A stretch of 18,691 nt of DNA, taken from NCBI GenBank assembly GCA_910584845.1, contig CAJUDH010000002.1:267439-286129 (forward strand). Reading direction: 5' to 3'. The position numbers and the translations under genes are program-made. Source of the DNA: an uncultured Lachnospiraceae bacterium (GTDB lineage: Bacteria; Bacillota; Clostridia; Lachnospirales; Lachnospiraceae). Under the pieces are notes generated by a model. It made no database searches. It saw only the letters and a list, made by a program, of their open reading frames with translations, and was not told the origin of the DNA. This document shows, in pieces, positions 1 to 7,571 of this stretch (the stretch's first letter is position 1; each line of letters opens with the position of its first letter).

Positions 1-93
1 CAGGCCTTGGCGGCGGACCCCAGGGCGGCGGGCCTCCAGGCCCCGGAGGGCGCCCGTTGCAGCCCCTGCACCCGGGGCAAATGCGGCATCTGA
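1..93 (+). CDS. C-terminal end of an unidentified protein (partial)
   Basis: An open frame runs in from the left edge and stops at TGA 91-93, giving 30 residues that end in a cysteine-rich tail (CSPCTRGKCGI). Cysteines spaced C-x2-C-x4-C at the very end suggest metal or iron-sulfur binding, but this is only inference. The high GC and third-position bias look coding. I do not recognise the family from so short a piece, and the gene could be a chance open frame. Confidence 0.45.
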   Translation, partial: QALAADPRAAGLQAPEGARCSPCTRGKCGI

Positions 94-123
94 ACCATTC
101 CTGCGGATCCTGGCGATTTTGTT

Positions 124-165
124 GTGGCATATCTATTTATATCCTTTTCTTTTAAGATATGCCAC
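124..165. repeat. Perfect 11-bp inverted repeat with T-rich 20-nt loop
   Basis: GTGGCATATCT at 124-134 is exactly complementary to AGATATGCCAC at 155-165, separated by a T-rich loop. It lies 30 bp after the end of the left-edge gene, so it could be that gene's terminator or a processing hairpin. However, no T-run follows the second arm on the plus strand. It may also be a remnant of a small mobile repeat. Confidence 0.6.
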
Positions 166-205
166 CATATCCGTTCTTGTACTCTCATATGCAAAACTGA
201 CCCCT

Positions 206-253
206 TTCAGCCCCATTGCTTTCATCCGCTTCAGCCCCATTGCTTTCATCCGC
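206..253. repeat. Two tandem copies of a 24-bp unit
   Basis: The 24-bp unit at 206-229 (beginning TTCAGCCCCATTGC, ending CATCCGC) is repeated without mismatch at 230-253. Being a multiple of three, it keeps frame in any reading; the minus strand encodes a repeated MKAMGLKR-type octapeptide. Two copies without spacers fit a slippage duplication, not CRISPR. Confidence 0.85.
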
Positions 254-274
254 CGCGCCAGGCAGGCCATCGGA

Positions 275-313
275 AAAAGCGCCCCGATGCAACATTTGCA
301 TTGAGGCGCTTTT
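275..313 (-). terminator. Rho-independent terminator of the surface operon, likely bidirectional
   Basis: AAAAGCGCC (275-283) pairs with GGCGCTTTT (305-313), and the loop contains a second pairing, ATGCAA/TTGCAT (287-292, 296-301). Read on the minus strand, the stem is followed by a run of T. It lies 9 nt past the stop of the cell-wall-binding protein gene. The plus strand also ends in TTTT, so it may serve the left-edge gene too. Confidence 0.8.
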
Positions 314-321
314 AAACATCT

Positions 322-1452
322 TTATGGGGTCATTGCCCCATTTTCATCTACCACATGGCCGTCCGGCGTGGTGCATCCGGCGTACATGGCCCCATAAGGC
401 ATCTGGCCTTCTATGCTCTCCACCATTTGCCCCGTAGCTGGATCCATTACTTGGCGTGGGGTGGGCGGCACGTCATTTAACAAATACCACTTGCCGTCGA
501 CCTCTTTCCAGCCAGTATCCATTTCCCCTGCAATACCCAGGTGATACCACCAGTTTTCTACCTGCTGCCAGCCGGTTGCCATTTCTCCGGACCCTTTCAG
601 GTAATACCATTTCCCTTCGAATTGGAACCATCCGGTCACCATGGCGCCGTCCTCTCCAACCCGGTACCATAAACCGTTTACCAGCAGCCATTCATTTTGG
701 GCATATACCCCGTTTTCTTTCTTAAACTGCCAAATACCGCCAATGGGCTCCCATCTTCCTTTTGTTTCAATGGGGTCGCCTGGCCCCGGATTCGCCGTGG
801 GGGGCGTGGGTTTCCTGCCGCTGCTGCTACCATGGCCGCCGCCATAATTATCAGAAGGCGGGTCCGTCTCAGGTTCGGGACTTTCTTCCGCCTTCAGGAC
901 AAACGAATCTTTGCCCCCGGCCCCCAGGCAGCTGAAGTTCTGCTGAACCCCACTTTCGTCCACTGCCAGGCATTTATCCCCGATCAGTGAAACTTTTACG
1001 TCCACATCTGACGATACATACAACGTCCCCAGCTCCAAAGCCTTTTCTTTGTTCAGGGCGCCTCCGTTTCCGTCTTTATCCTTTCTGCCAGCTACCACCA
1101 GCAAAAGCTCATGTTCCTCCTCGTCATAGTGCATTTCCTGGATTACCATGTTATCCGAACTGCTCCTCATGACACCCTTTTTAAATTTAAATTCACATTC
1201 GTTAATTTCCCCGTCTGGCCCCGGGTCTAAAAGCAGGCCGATCTGGAAAGTGGCGCTCTCTTCAAAAATCTCGTCCTCATCCAGCTGGAGAATCATCTTT
1301 ACGCTTTTTTTGTCCCCCTTATTTGCCGCAGGCTGCCAAGTCACCAGGCCTTCTGCCGCCCGGGAGTTGAAAGGGCTTAGAGGGAACATAGCGGCTGCCG
1401 CCAGGCAGCATATGGCTGCCCCAGCCAGAAGCCTTTTTTTCATCTTCACCAT
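322..1452 (-). CDS. Secreted cell-wall-binding-repeat protein with possible cohesin-like N-terminal domain
   Basis: This 376-residue exported protein has a signal peptide (about 1-33: KKR, then a hydrophobic Ala/Leu stretch, then RAA). Residues 35-185 form a beta-rich acidic domain, followed by a Pro/Gly/Ser linker (190-232). Residues 233-326 carry four or five aromatic GW-type cell-wall-binding repeats (NGLWYRVGEDGAMVTGW, GKWYYLKGSGEMATGW and so on), and the tail has a TTPDG...DENGAM motif typical of these proteins. The repeats bind wall teichoic or lipoteichoic choline in known families. The N-terminal domain's pattern (ECEFKF, ELLLVVAG, ALELGTLYV, KVSLI) resembles the order of strands in cohesins, but that is inference. 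The start follows AGGGGGG 8-9 nt upstream and lies 3 nt after the stop of the M60 peptidase gene, so the two are co-transcribed. A wall anchor for that peptidase is the natural hypothesis. Confidence 0.85.
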   Translation of the reverse strand: MVKMKKRLLAGAAICCLAAAAMFPLSPFNSRAAEGLVTWQPAANKGDKKSVKMILQLDEDEIFEESATFQIGLLLDPGPDGEINECEFKFKKGVMRSSSDNMVIQEMHYDEEEHELLLVVAGRKDKDGNGGALNKEKALELGTLYVSSDVDVKVSLIGDKCLAVDESGVQQNFSCLGAGGKDSFVLKAEESPEPETDPPSDNYGGGHGSSSGRKPTPPTANPGPGDPIETKGRWEPIGGIWQFKKENGVYAQNEWLLVNGLWYRVGEDGAMVTGWFQFEGKWYYLKGSGEMATGWQQVENWWYHLGIAGEMDTGWKEVDGKWYLLNDVPPTPRQVMDPATGQMVESIEGQMPYGAMYAGCTTPDGHVVDENGAMTP

Positions 1453-1455
1453 CTG

Positions 1456-4400
1456 TCATTCCCCCCTTTCCTCGCCGTCTCCGCCCGCGTCAGCTGGCGT
1501 CCCTGCCGCCAGGCTTCCCATCCCTTCCAAACGGATGTCCGGCAAATCCTGCATTGCAGGTACCTCTACAAATACGGTGGAGCTCACCAGCCTCTGGCCT
1601 TTCTGGCCTATGGCATGGTCCACCCGGTACAATTCACCACGCACTTTTTCCGGCAACGTACCCGTCAAATGTTCCGGACGGATAAAATATACCCAATGTC
1701 CGTCGGAAATCTCTGTCAAGTCTTGCGTCCCTGGATCCGGGGCAAAAATCAACTGTTCGGCAGCCACATCGCCATTGTCAGAACCTCCTACGATTTTCCC
1801 GGATTCATCCCACAAAAGCAGTGAATTATAAGCCGGGTTCCCCTTATAGGTTCCGGTAAACACCACAGACCCTTGAGGAATCAATACCTCATTGGTCGAC
1901 GCATCCACGAACGGCTCTGCCAATTTTCCAATCCCGCCGTCTTTTTCCAGATCCAGCCGGTCGCCGGTCTGTCCAAACAGGACAATTTCAGAAACGGCAA
2001 TTTCTTTGCCGGCCTGGCCCGGCCCCACTAATTTTACGATAGAAGCCTCGTAGGCCACCAGCTCCCTGCCCGTACCGGATTCTGCCGGGACGCTGAAAAG
2101 GATCTTTTGCCTGCGGACCCCATTGCCGCCCTCGGTCAATGTAAAGGATGTTTCCTGCGTAGAGGCTTTTTGCCAAGTACTTCCGTCCTGGCTCATGTAA
2201 ACCTCAAAGGCCCCCATAGGCGCGCCGTCTTCAGACAACTGGTATTCCAGGCCGGTCAGGACCTCCTGCCCATTTAAGTACAGCAGGATCTCCGGGTCGC
2301 CTGCCTTGGTTTTCCCCCGGTAGGTAGTGGCGTTGTCCCCGTCAACCACCCGTTTAACCTGGTTCTTTACAATGGCGTCCGGATTCTCGTCCGACGGCCC
2401 CTCGTCCATGTCGTCGGCGCCGTCATCCCCCACAGACACCATGTTGGTATCGGCTCCCCATTTGGATACATCCAGGTTCCCGTTATGGGATACCCGCACG
2501 TCCCCGATGGTATATGCTTGTGTTGGCCGCAGCCAAAGGTCATACCCAACCACTTCATAGGTAAAAGCACGGTTGTTGACTGTGGCAATCCGGTCAACCA
2601 TCCCCGATTCCTCCGGGGTAACAAACCCTACTGCCCGGCGGACCACTTTGGCGCCTTGGCGTTCGATACGGAATACTTCATAGCCAAAGAAGTCTGTGCC
2701 GGAATCGGTTTCCAGGTCAATGGCCACCTCATTCCCTCCATTGCTCCCGGACTCGCTATAGGATAAGGTGCCGCTTACTTTGATGCTGCTTCCCCCTCCT
2801 GGCTGGTCGCCCCTTTCAATGACTTCGACCCTCTGGTCGTCATTGGCAAGCCAAATGGCCCGGAGCTCTTTTTCAAACTGGCCGGCATAGGCCAATGTCT
2901 TGGCGTCCGGCTCCATGCCCCACCGTTCAAAGAATTCCAATATATTTTTCTTTGCCGCGGCGCAGCCCAGACGCATAAGATTATTGTCTTTGTCCCCGTC
3001 CAGGCTTAAGGCAACCCCGCCTGGCTTTGGCGCCGAAGCCGGGTTCCTGGCATAAGAATCCACCCGGGCAAAGAACAGCCCGTTCAACTGTTCCGTATAG
3101 TCCTCATACACTTTAAAGTTGTAATCCCGGTCATAAGCCAGATGGAGCTGCCAGTACATGGCCAGCTGGACGGCCCCGTTAGGCGACGGCCCTTTTGCCC
3201 CGGAATTTACCTTTTCGTACACACGGCTGTAATCCTGCCACCTTGTAGTTTCATTGCTGTCCCTGGATTTCACCAGCTGCGGGAAATAGTTGTTGGTCAC
3301 TTCAGCCACCGCATAGGCGCCTTCGTTGATCTCATGGCCGATTTCATGGCCGATCCCCCAGCCAAAATAACTTCCGGAGATATATTTCCCTTTTTCATCC
3401 GCTACCACCGGCGTGCCACACGCCATGGCGGGCGCAGAGCCGTATTCAATGCCAATGTGGGCGCCGCCGGCATACATAAACGCCCCCTCGAACATCCGCT
3501 GGTACCGGATATTGATACGGGACACCGGCATCTGGTTTTTCTCGCCGGCATTGGGGTCATCGCTCAGCCCTTTGTGCTGATAGAACAAATAAAGCATCTC
3601 GTCCATGGCCTGGAGGGAAGTTCCCAGTGTCTGCGCCGAACCGCCGCATCCCTCTAATATCTGTGACGCGGGCAAAGAATGCATGGCCCGGTCCCCGGCC
3701 ACATCCGTAGCCCCAAAAACGCAGTTCCTTGCGTCATATGCCAAACCTGCAGCTCCATGGCATTGGTTATGCAGCTCCTCCGGGTCCACTTCCTGCAGCT
3801 CTTTGACATAAGCCTCCAGCCGCCCGTCCCTTTCTTCCCCGGCTACTCCGGAAAGGTCCAGTGACGGGATAAAAGCCGCGCTGGATTTCCCCGCCTCTGC
3901 CGCAGGGATGTTTACGCGGACCGCATATTCCCCTTCATTGTAATTGCCGTCATAACGGACATAAAGCTGTCCGCCCTGTTCCGCACTGGCCATACTGCCG
4001 ACCTTCGGGATTACAATCTCATTGGGCCCTACCCGTAACGTCCCTGCCGTGGTAAATACCGCGTTGGACTCCCCATGATACTGGGCCGCTACCACAGTCA
4101 TGCTAACCGGGTCACCCAGCCGTTTCCCTTTGGCCCCCACATAGACCGCCACTTTGTCGCCGGCCAGGCCGGCCACTCCCAGGGGCTGCCATGTGTTAAG
4201 GCCGCCTCTAAAGGCAATATGCCCGTCTTTCTTTTGGGCCAGTTTTGTATTGACCTTCAGGATTTTTCCGGAGCTCTTTCCGAGGGACAGGATCATTTCC
4301 GCATTTTCCAGTTCCTGTTTCAGGAAATCATACTGGGGCGTTTTTTCGCCGCAGGTTTCATCTACAATCTCCAGCTCGTCTTTAAAGCCGTCAATCATAT

Positions 4401-7125
4401 CCTGATCCACGCCGTCGGCCAATTCCACATGGAGGTCATCGGTATACATGGCGTAGATGCGCTCCTGCAGATCATGGTATTTATAGAATTTCAGTTCTGC
4501 ATAGCTGATCCGCCTTGCGCCGCCATGCCCCGTCTGAACCGCTACCCGGGCCTTTTTCGCCGTAAACTTCTCGCTGGCCTGGAACTCATAATAAATCAGG
4601 TTATCCTTATCCTTCTTTTGGGTAAAACGCCCTTCGGCGATATGCCTGGCGTCATCCTCATCCCAGTAAATCACCTTGCAGCTGCTATAGCCGTAAGGCT
4701 GCTCATAATCCGGGATGATCACCACCGTATCCATCTCATATGGCTGGTCGAAGGTAACAATAGGGGAATTGCCGTCATTGTTGCTGTAAGAGCAGCCTGC
4801 ATCCCAGTCCGTCCTCACCCATGCCGTCTCAAAAATACCGTCTACCACAGCAAACTCGTCACAAGGCTGGTTGGCGGAATTTGCCTCGATCTGGACACCG
4901 GTAATCACATCCGATACGCCCCCGCCTTCTTTCGGTACGTTAAGCAAGTAAAAATCCGGCGTCTCTGGAGCTTTCACAATCCGGGTCTTCCCTTCATACA
5001 TCTCCGAATGGCCGCTGGTACCCAAGGCGTTGGTTGCGGTCATATATAATTCATAAGTAACCTCATCCTTCAACCCTGTAATCTCTGTGCTTGTGCCGGT
5101 AACACCATGGATTTCCATAAAGGCTGCCTCTGCCCCGCCTTTTTCCCGATAGTACAGGCTGTAGCTGTCGGTGCCTTTCATCTTCCGCCAGGATACGCTT
5201 AGCTTCCGGTACCCTCCGGTAATCTGGATCTGCTGCGGTGGCTGCGGGCGGCTCTTGGCTTCCGGAACCACGGTAATGGGTTCGCTGTACTCGCTTCTCC
5301 AGTCCCCGTTGACCGACCGGACTTTTACCGTGTATTTTTTGCCATTGTCCACTTCCCCGCCGTCTATACTGGCCACTTCTTGGAAATTCTCTTCTTGAGC
5401 CGGGAAAGCAAACTCTTTTTCCCCTTTCATGGTTTCGCCTGCTGCATGGACTACATATCCGGTCACGTTAGCCTGGCGGCGCCAGCTCACTTTAAATTTC
5501 GCATCCCCCGGCTCCCCTTTTAGCTTATCCGGAATGGAAAGGTCCGGCTCCGGAATGTGGTCTTCCATGTGGTTCAAAAATTCCACCCGGGAAATCTGTG
5601 CCAATTCCCCATAGCCTTCCATACCTGAGCCCAGGGTTTTCTCAATGCGTATCAACACCCTCTTTATGGCAATCTGCCCCCCCAGGTCAATCAATATGGA
5701 TTTTCCCTGAAGGGCTTCCTCATCTTTGGGCGCTTTTGCCTCCCGCTTTGCCGCCAAAGCCGCCCCGCCGGAATAATTGGCCAAAAATTCCGCCATCTCG
5801 CCGGACGCTGCCTCGCCGATGTCGGACGGGGTAGCCACACTTTTACCCCGGACGCTTTTTCGATTGGCCGTAAACGCGCTTTTAGGCGCCTCATCCTCGC
5901 CGATGGCAATGAGTGCTTCGGCAGACGAACCGGTTGCCGGGGACGGAGCCTTCTCTTTTTGCTTGGCCGGGTTGCCTTTACTTTTTGCTTTGCCCTTGGC
6001 CGTCTTCACAACCCCGCCTTGTTGGCGGCCGTCTTTCACCAGGGCCTTATATACGTTGCCGTCTTCGTCTTCAAAGAATACCGCCCCGTCCACCATCACG
6101 TCCAAAGACCCTGTGTGCGGCACGATGGCAAATCCCCTGGCTTCTACAGGATCCCTGAATTCCGCCGAAATTTCTACCGGATTGTCCCCGGCTATGGCGC
6201 CGCCGTTCAGCGGGCCTGCTTCCAGCGCCGGCTCCCCGTCGCTGCCCCTTGCCCCTGCAAACAATTGCCGGACGGCATCGTCTTCCCGGTTGCCGGATAT
6301 GGCCTGGATAATATCGCCTTCCGTTATCAGCGGGTTTTCAATGGCTTTTGCCTTTGCCCTCCGGTCGCCGTTCTTATAAAACTTGGCAAAACATTCCAAG
6401 TCTACCAAGTCTACTTCCCCATCCCCGTTTAAGTCAAAACGGGGGTCTTGGGATTCCTCAAAAATAGCTTCCATAATCTCTTCCAGGTCATCCTCGTCCA
6501 GCTTTCCGTCCTCGCCGCTGTCAGAAAAATTCCCCGGAACCAGCAGCCCCATTTTCCGGGAACCGCTTTTTTCTTCCCCTTCGTACCCATAATATTCCGG
6601 GTAATCGTTAGCCAGGTTCAGCGTAGTCACCGTCTTTGCCTTAATTTCCAGTTTATTCTGGACAAAAGGCAAATAAGCGCCGGCCTCGTCCGGATCCTGG
6701 GTTAAAGTCAGGCGGTATTTGCCTTCCGGGATATCTGTCATCTCAAAGACTGCCTCTGCCGTCTCAAAAACAGCCTCCCCACCGGCGCTCCTCCCCATAT
6801 AAGCATCTTCCCAATCCGTGTAAAAATCCTCCTCCAGCTCGCCGGGAATATCCAGTTTCCTTGCCGTCTTTTCATCCGGTTCCAAATAGACGTTAAAGCG
6901 GCTGTCTTTGGTCCCAAGGAAATTACGGACCTGAATCCGAAGCGCCCCGGTATCCCGGTCCCTTGCATCTGCATCATTCGGGCTTGCCAAAACCTCCGGC
7001 TTGAGGGAACTGTTTCCCCAAATGCCAGAGCCAAACGGCTTTGCCCCCCCATTAGCAGCCAGGGAAGAAAACGGCGCCTGCAGCGCCATACAGATAACCA
7101 ATAATGCGGCTATCTTCTGTTTCAT
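1456..7125 (-). CDS. Large secreted M60-like (enhancin-type) zinc metallopeptidase with dockerin-like, FN3 and CBM32-like modules
   Basis: This 1,889-residue protein is numbered here from the ATG at 7125, chosen because AGGAGG lies 8 nt upstream and it opens directly with a signal peptide (MKQKIAALLVICMALQ, to about residue 24). An in-frame ATG at 7185 would add 20 polar residues before it. Modules: an N-terminal beta domain (about 50-180); a dockerin-like EF-hand pair (DSGEDGKLDEDD at 202-213, DLNGDGEVDLVD at 231-242); a discoidin-like region split by a Lys/Ala/Ser-rich insert (about 300-520); two FN3 domains (526-621, 624-715); a CBM32/F5-8C domain (742-882); the M60 domain (about 980-1420) with HEIGHE at 1260-1265 and the downstream Glu1275 of the HExxH-x(8-28)-E signature; an FN3-like module and a second discoidin-like module (to about 1720); and a beta-rich C-terminal domain. 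M60 enzymes with CBM32 modules cleave mucin-type O-glycoproteins. No sortase motif or wall repeats are present, so attachment may depend on its operon partner. Confidence 0.93.
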   Translation of the reverse strand: MKQKIAALLVICMALQAPFSSLAANGGAKPFGSGIWGNSSLKPEVLASPNDADARDRDTGALRIQVRNFLGTKDSRFNVYLEPDEKTARKLDIPGELEEDFYTDWEDAYMGRSAGGEAVFETAEAVFEMTDIPEGKYRLTLTQDPDEAGAYLPFVQNKLEIKAKTVTTLNLANDYPEYYGYEGEEKSGSRKMGLLVPGNFSDSGEDGKLDEDDLEEIMEAIFEESQDPRFDLNGDGEVDLVDLECFAKFYKNGDRRAKAKAIENPLITEGDIIQAISGNREDDAVRQLFAGARGSDGEPALEAGPLNGGAIAGDNPVEISAEFRDPVEARGFAIVPHTGSLDVMVDGAVFFEDEDGNVYKALVKDGRQQGGVVKTAKGKAKSKGNPAKQKEKAPSPATGSSAEALIAIGEDEAPKSAFTANRKSVRGKSVATPSDIGEAASGEMAEFLANYSGGAALAAKREAKAPKDEEALQGKSILIDLGGQIAIKRVLIRIEKTLGSGMEGYGELAQISRVEFLNHMEDHIPEPDLSIPDKLKGEPGDAKFKVSWRRQANVTGYVVHAAGETMKGEKEFAFPAQEENFQEVASIDGGEVDNGKKYTVKVRSVNGDWRSEYSEPITVVPEAKSRPQPPQQIQITGGYRKLSVSWRKMKGTDSYSLYYREKGGAEAAFMEIHGVTGTSTEITGLKDEVTYELYMTATNALGTSGHSEMYEGKTRIVKAPETPDFYLLNVPKEGGGVSDVITGVQIEANSANQPCDEFAVVDGIFETAWVRTDWDAGCSYSNNDGNSPIVTFDQPYEMDTVVIIPDYEQPYGYSSCKVIYWDEDDARHIAEGRFTQKKDKDNLIYYEFQASEKFTAKKARVAVQTGHGGARRISYAELKFYKYHDLQERIYAMYTDDLHVELADGVDQDMIDGFKDELEIVDETCGEKTPQYDFLKQELENAEMILSLGKSSGKILKVNTKLAQKKDGHIAFRGGLNTWQPLGVAGLAGDKVAVYVGAKGKRLGDPVSMTVVAAQYHGESNAVFTTAGTLRVGPNEIVIPKVGSMASAEQGGQLYVRYDGNYNEGEYAVRVNIPAAEAGKSSAAFIPSLDLSGVAGEERDGRLEAYVKELQEVDPEELHNQCHGAAGLAYDARNCVFGATDVAGDRAMHSLPASQILEGCGGSAQTLGTSLQAMDEMLYLFYQHKGLSDDPNAGEKNQMPVSRINIRYQRMFEGAFMYAGGAHIGIEYGSAPAMACGTPVVADEKGKYISGSYFGWGIGHEIGHEINEGAYAVAEVTNNYFPQLVKSRDSNETTRWQDYSRVYEKVNSGAKGPSPNGAVQLAMYWQLHLAYDRDYNFKVYEDYTEQLNGLFFARVDSYARNPASAPKPGGVALSLDGDKDNNLMRLGCAAAKKNILEFFERWGMEPDAKTLAYAGQFEKELRAIWLANDDQRVEVIERGDQPGGGSSIKVSGTLSYSESGSNGGNEVAIDLETDSGTDFFGYEVFRIERQGAKVVRRAVGFVTPEESGMVDRIATVNNRAFTYEVVGYDLWLRPTQAYTIGDVRVSHNGNLDVSKWGADTNMVSVGDDGADDMDEGPSDENPDAIVKNQVKRVVDGDNATTYRGKTKAGDPEILLYLNGQEVLTGLEYQLSEDGAPMGAFEVYMSQDGSTWQKASTQETSFTLTEGGNGVRRQKILFSVPAESGTGRELVAYEASIVKLVGPGQAGKEIAVSEIVLFGQTGDRLDLEKDGGIGKLAEPFVDASTNEVLIPQGSVVFTGTYKGNPAYNSLLLWDESGKIVGGSDNGDVAAEQLIFAPDPGTQDLTEISDGHWVYFIRPEHLTGTLPEKVRGELYRVDHAIGQKGQRLVSSTVFVEVPAMQDLPDIRLEGMGSLAAGTPADAGGDGEERGE

Positions 7126-7154
7126 ATCCATATCCTCCTCATTCTTGCATTCAT
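7122..7154 (-). CDS. Possible 10-residue leader ORF coupled to the M60 gene
   Basis: ATG at 7154 follows AGGAGG (7160-7165) by 5 nt and encodes MNARMRRIWI. Its TGA (7124-7122) overlaps the ATG of the peptidase gene (7125-7123) in an ATGA arrangement. The peptidase's own AGGAGG lies inside this mini-ORF. This could give translational coupling, but a chance occurrence cannot be excluded; its in-frame content is not recognisable. Confidence 0.35.
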   Translation of the reverse strand: MNARMRRIWI

Positions 7155-7321
7155 TCTTGCCTCCTGTGTTGCCCTTTTCTGCCAATCTTGCCTTCCTATC
7201 CCCCTTTCCTTATTCCATCCGGTTTGTGTTCCCTATCCATACCGTGATATGTAAAATATTTTCTCTTTTTCCTTTTTGTTCTCCTTTCCTTTTTCCAATC
7301 CTTTACATTGTGTGGCTTATA

Positions 7322-7351
7322 ATTATATCGTTACTTCTATTTTGTTGTCAA
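7322..7351 (-). promoter_or_regulatory. Consensus vegetative promoter of the M60 surface operon
   Basis: On the minus strand TTGACA (7351-7346) and TATAAT (7327-7322) are separated by 18 nt, both perfect matches to the SigA/sigma-70 consensus. Transcription would start near 7315, leaving an untranslated leader of about 190 nt before the peptidase ATG. The leader is T-rich on the plus strand and has no obvious riboswitch fold that I can recognise. Confidence 0.85.
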
Positions 7352-7470
7352 CCGATTATTTGTTCGTTTTATTACTGTTTTGCTATACCCTCTAAGGGTA
7401 ACGGGGCACACCGAAAAATCCGGCTTTGGGTGGCCACGCCAACAAACATCCCGAAAAATATGGAAAACCA

Positions 7471-7499
7471 TTGAAAAGCCATACAAGATACGTTATATT
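7471..7499 (+). promoter_or_regulatory. Promoter of the zinc-ribbon membrane protein gene
   Basis: TTGAAA (7471-7476) and TATATT (7494-7499) are spaced by 17 nt, about 70 bp upstream of the plus-strand start at 7572. One mismatch in each box from consensus. Confidence 0.7.
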
Positions 7500-7571
7500 C
7501 TTAATGGCCCCCTTACCCACTAAGGTACCTGGGACGTTATGTAAAATCATGCAAATGGAGGAAATGGATTA

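Larger units (their letters stand above)
7126..7571. other. Intergenic region between divergent surface operon and zinc-ribbon gene
   Basis: This 446-bp non-coding stretch holds the two divergent promoters listed separately, the 10-codon leader ORF, and a small perfect dyad TACCCT-CTA-AGGGTA at 7386-7400 between the two promoters that could be an operator. An AT-rich, pyrimidine-rich tract covers about 7240-7380. No gene longer than the leader ORF is supported here. Confidence 0.7.

Noticed and set aside
206..253. Possible CRISPR-like repeat
   Set aside because: Two head-to-tail copies without spacers and no cas genes; a simple tandem duplication.
1148..1831. 227-codon plus-strand open frame
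   Set aside because: Spans antisense across the end of the peptidase and start of its neighbour, Ser/Pro-rich, no ribosome site.
4075..5049. 324-codon plus-strand open frame
   Set aside because: Lies wholly antisense inside the M60 peptidase gene, whose domains and catalytic motif are unmistakable; it has no good ribosome site and low-complexity shadow composition.
7001..7474. 157-codon plus-strand open frame across the peptidase start region
   Set aside because: Overlaps the signal-peptide end of the peptidase gene and its promoter; Phe/Pro/Ser-rich translation of pyrimidine-rich DNA.
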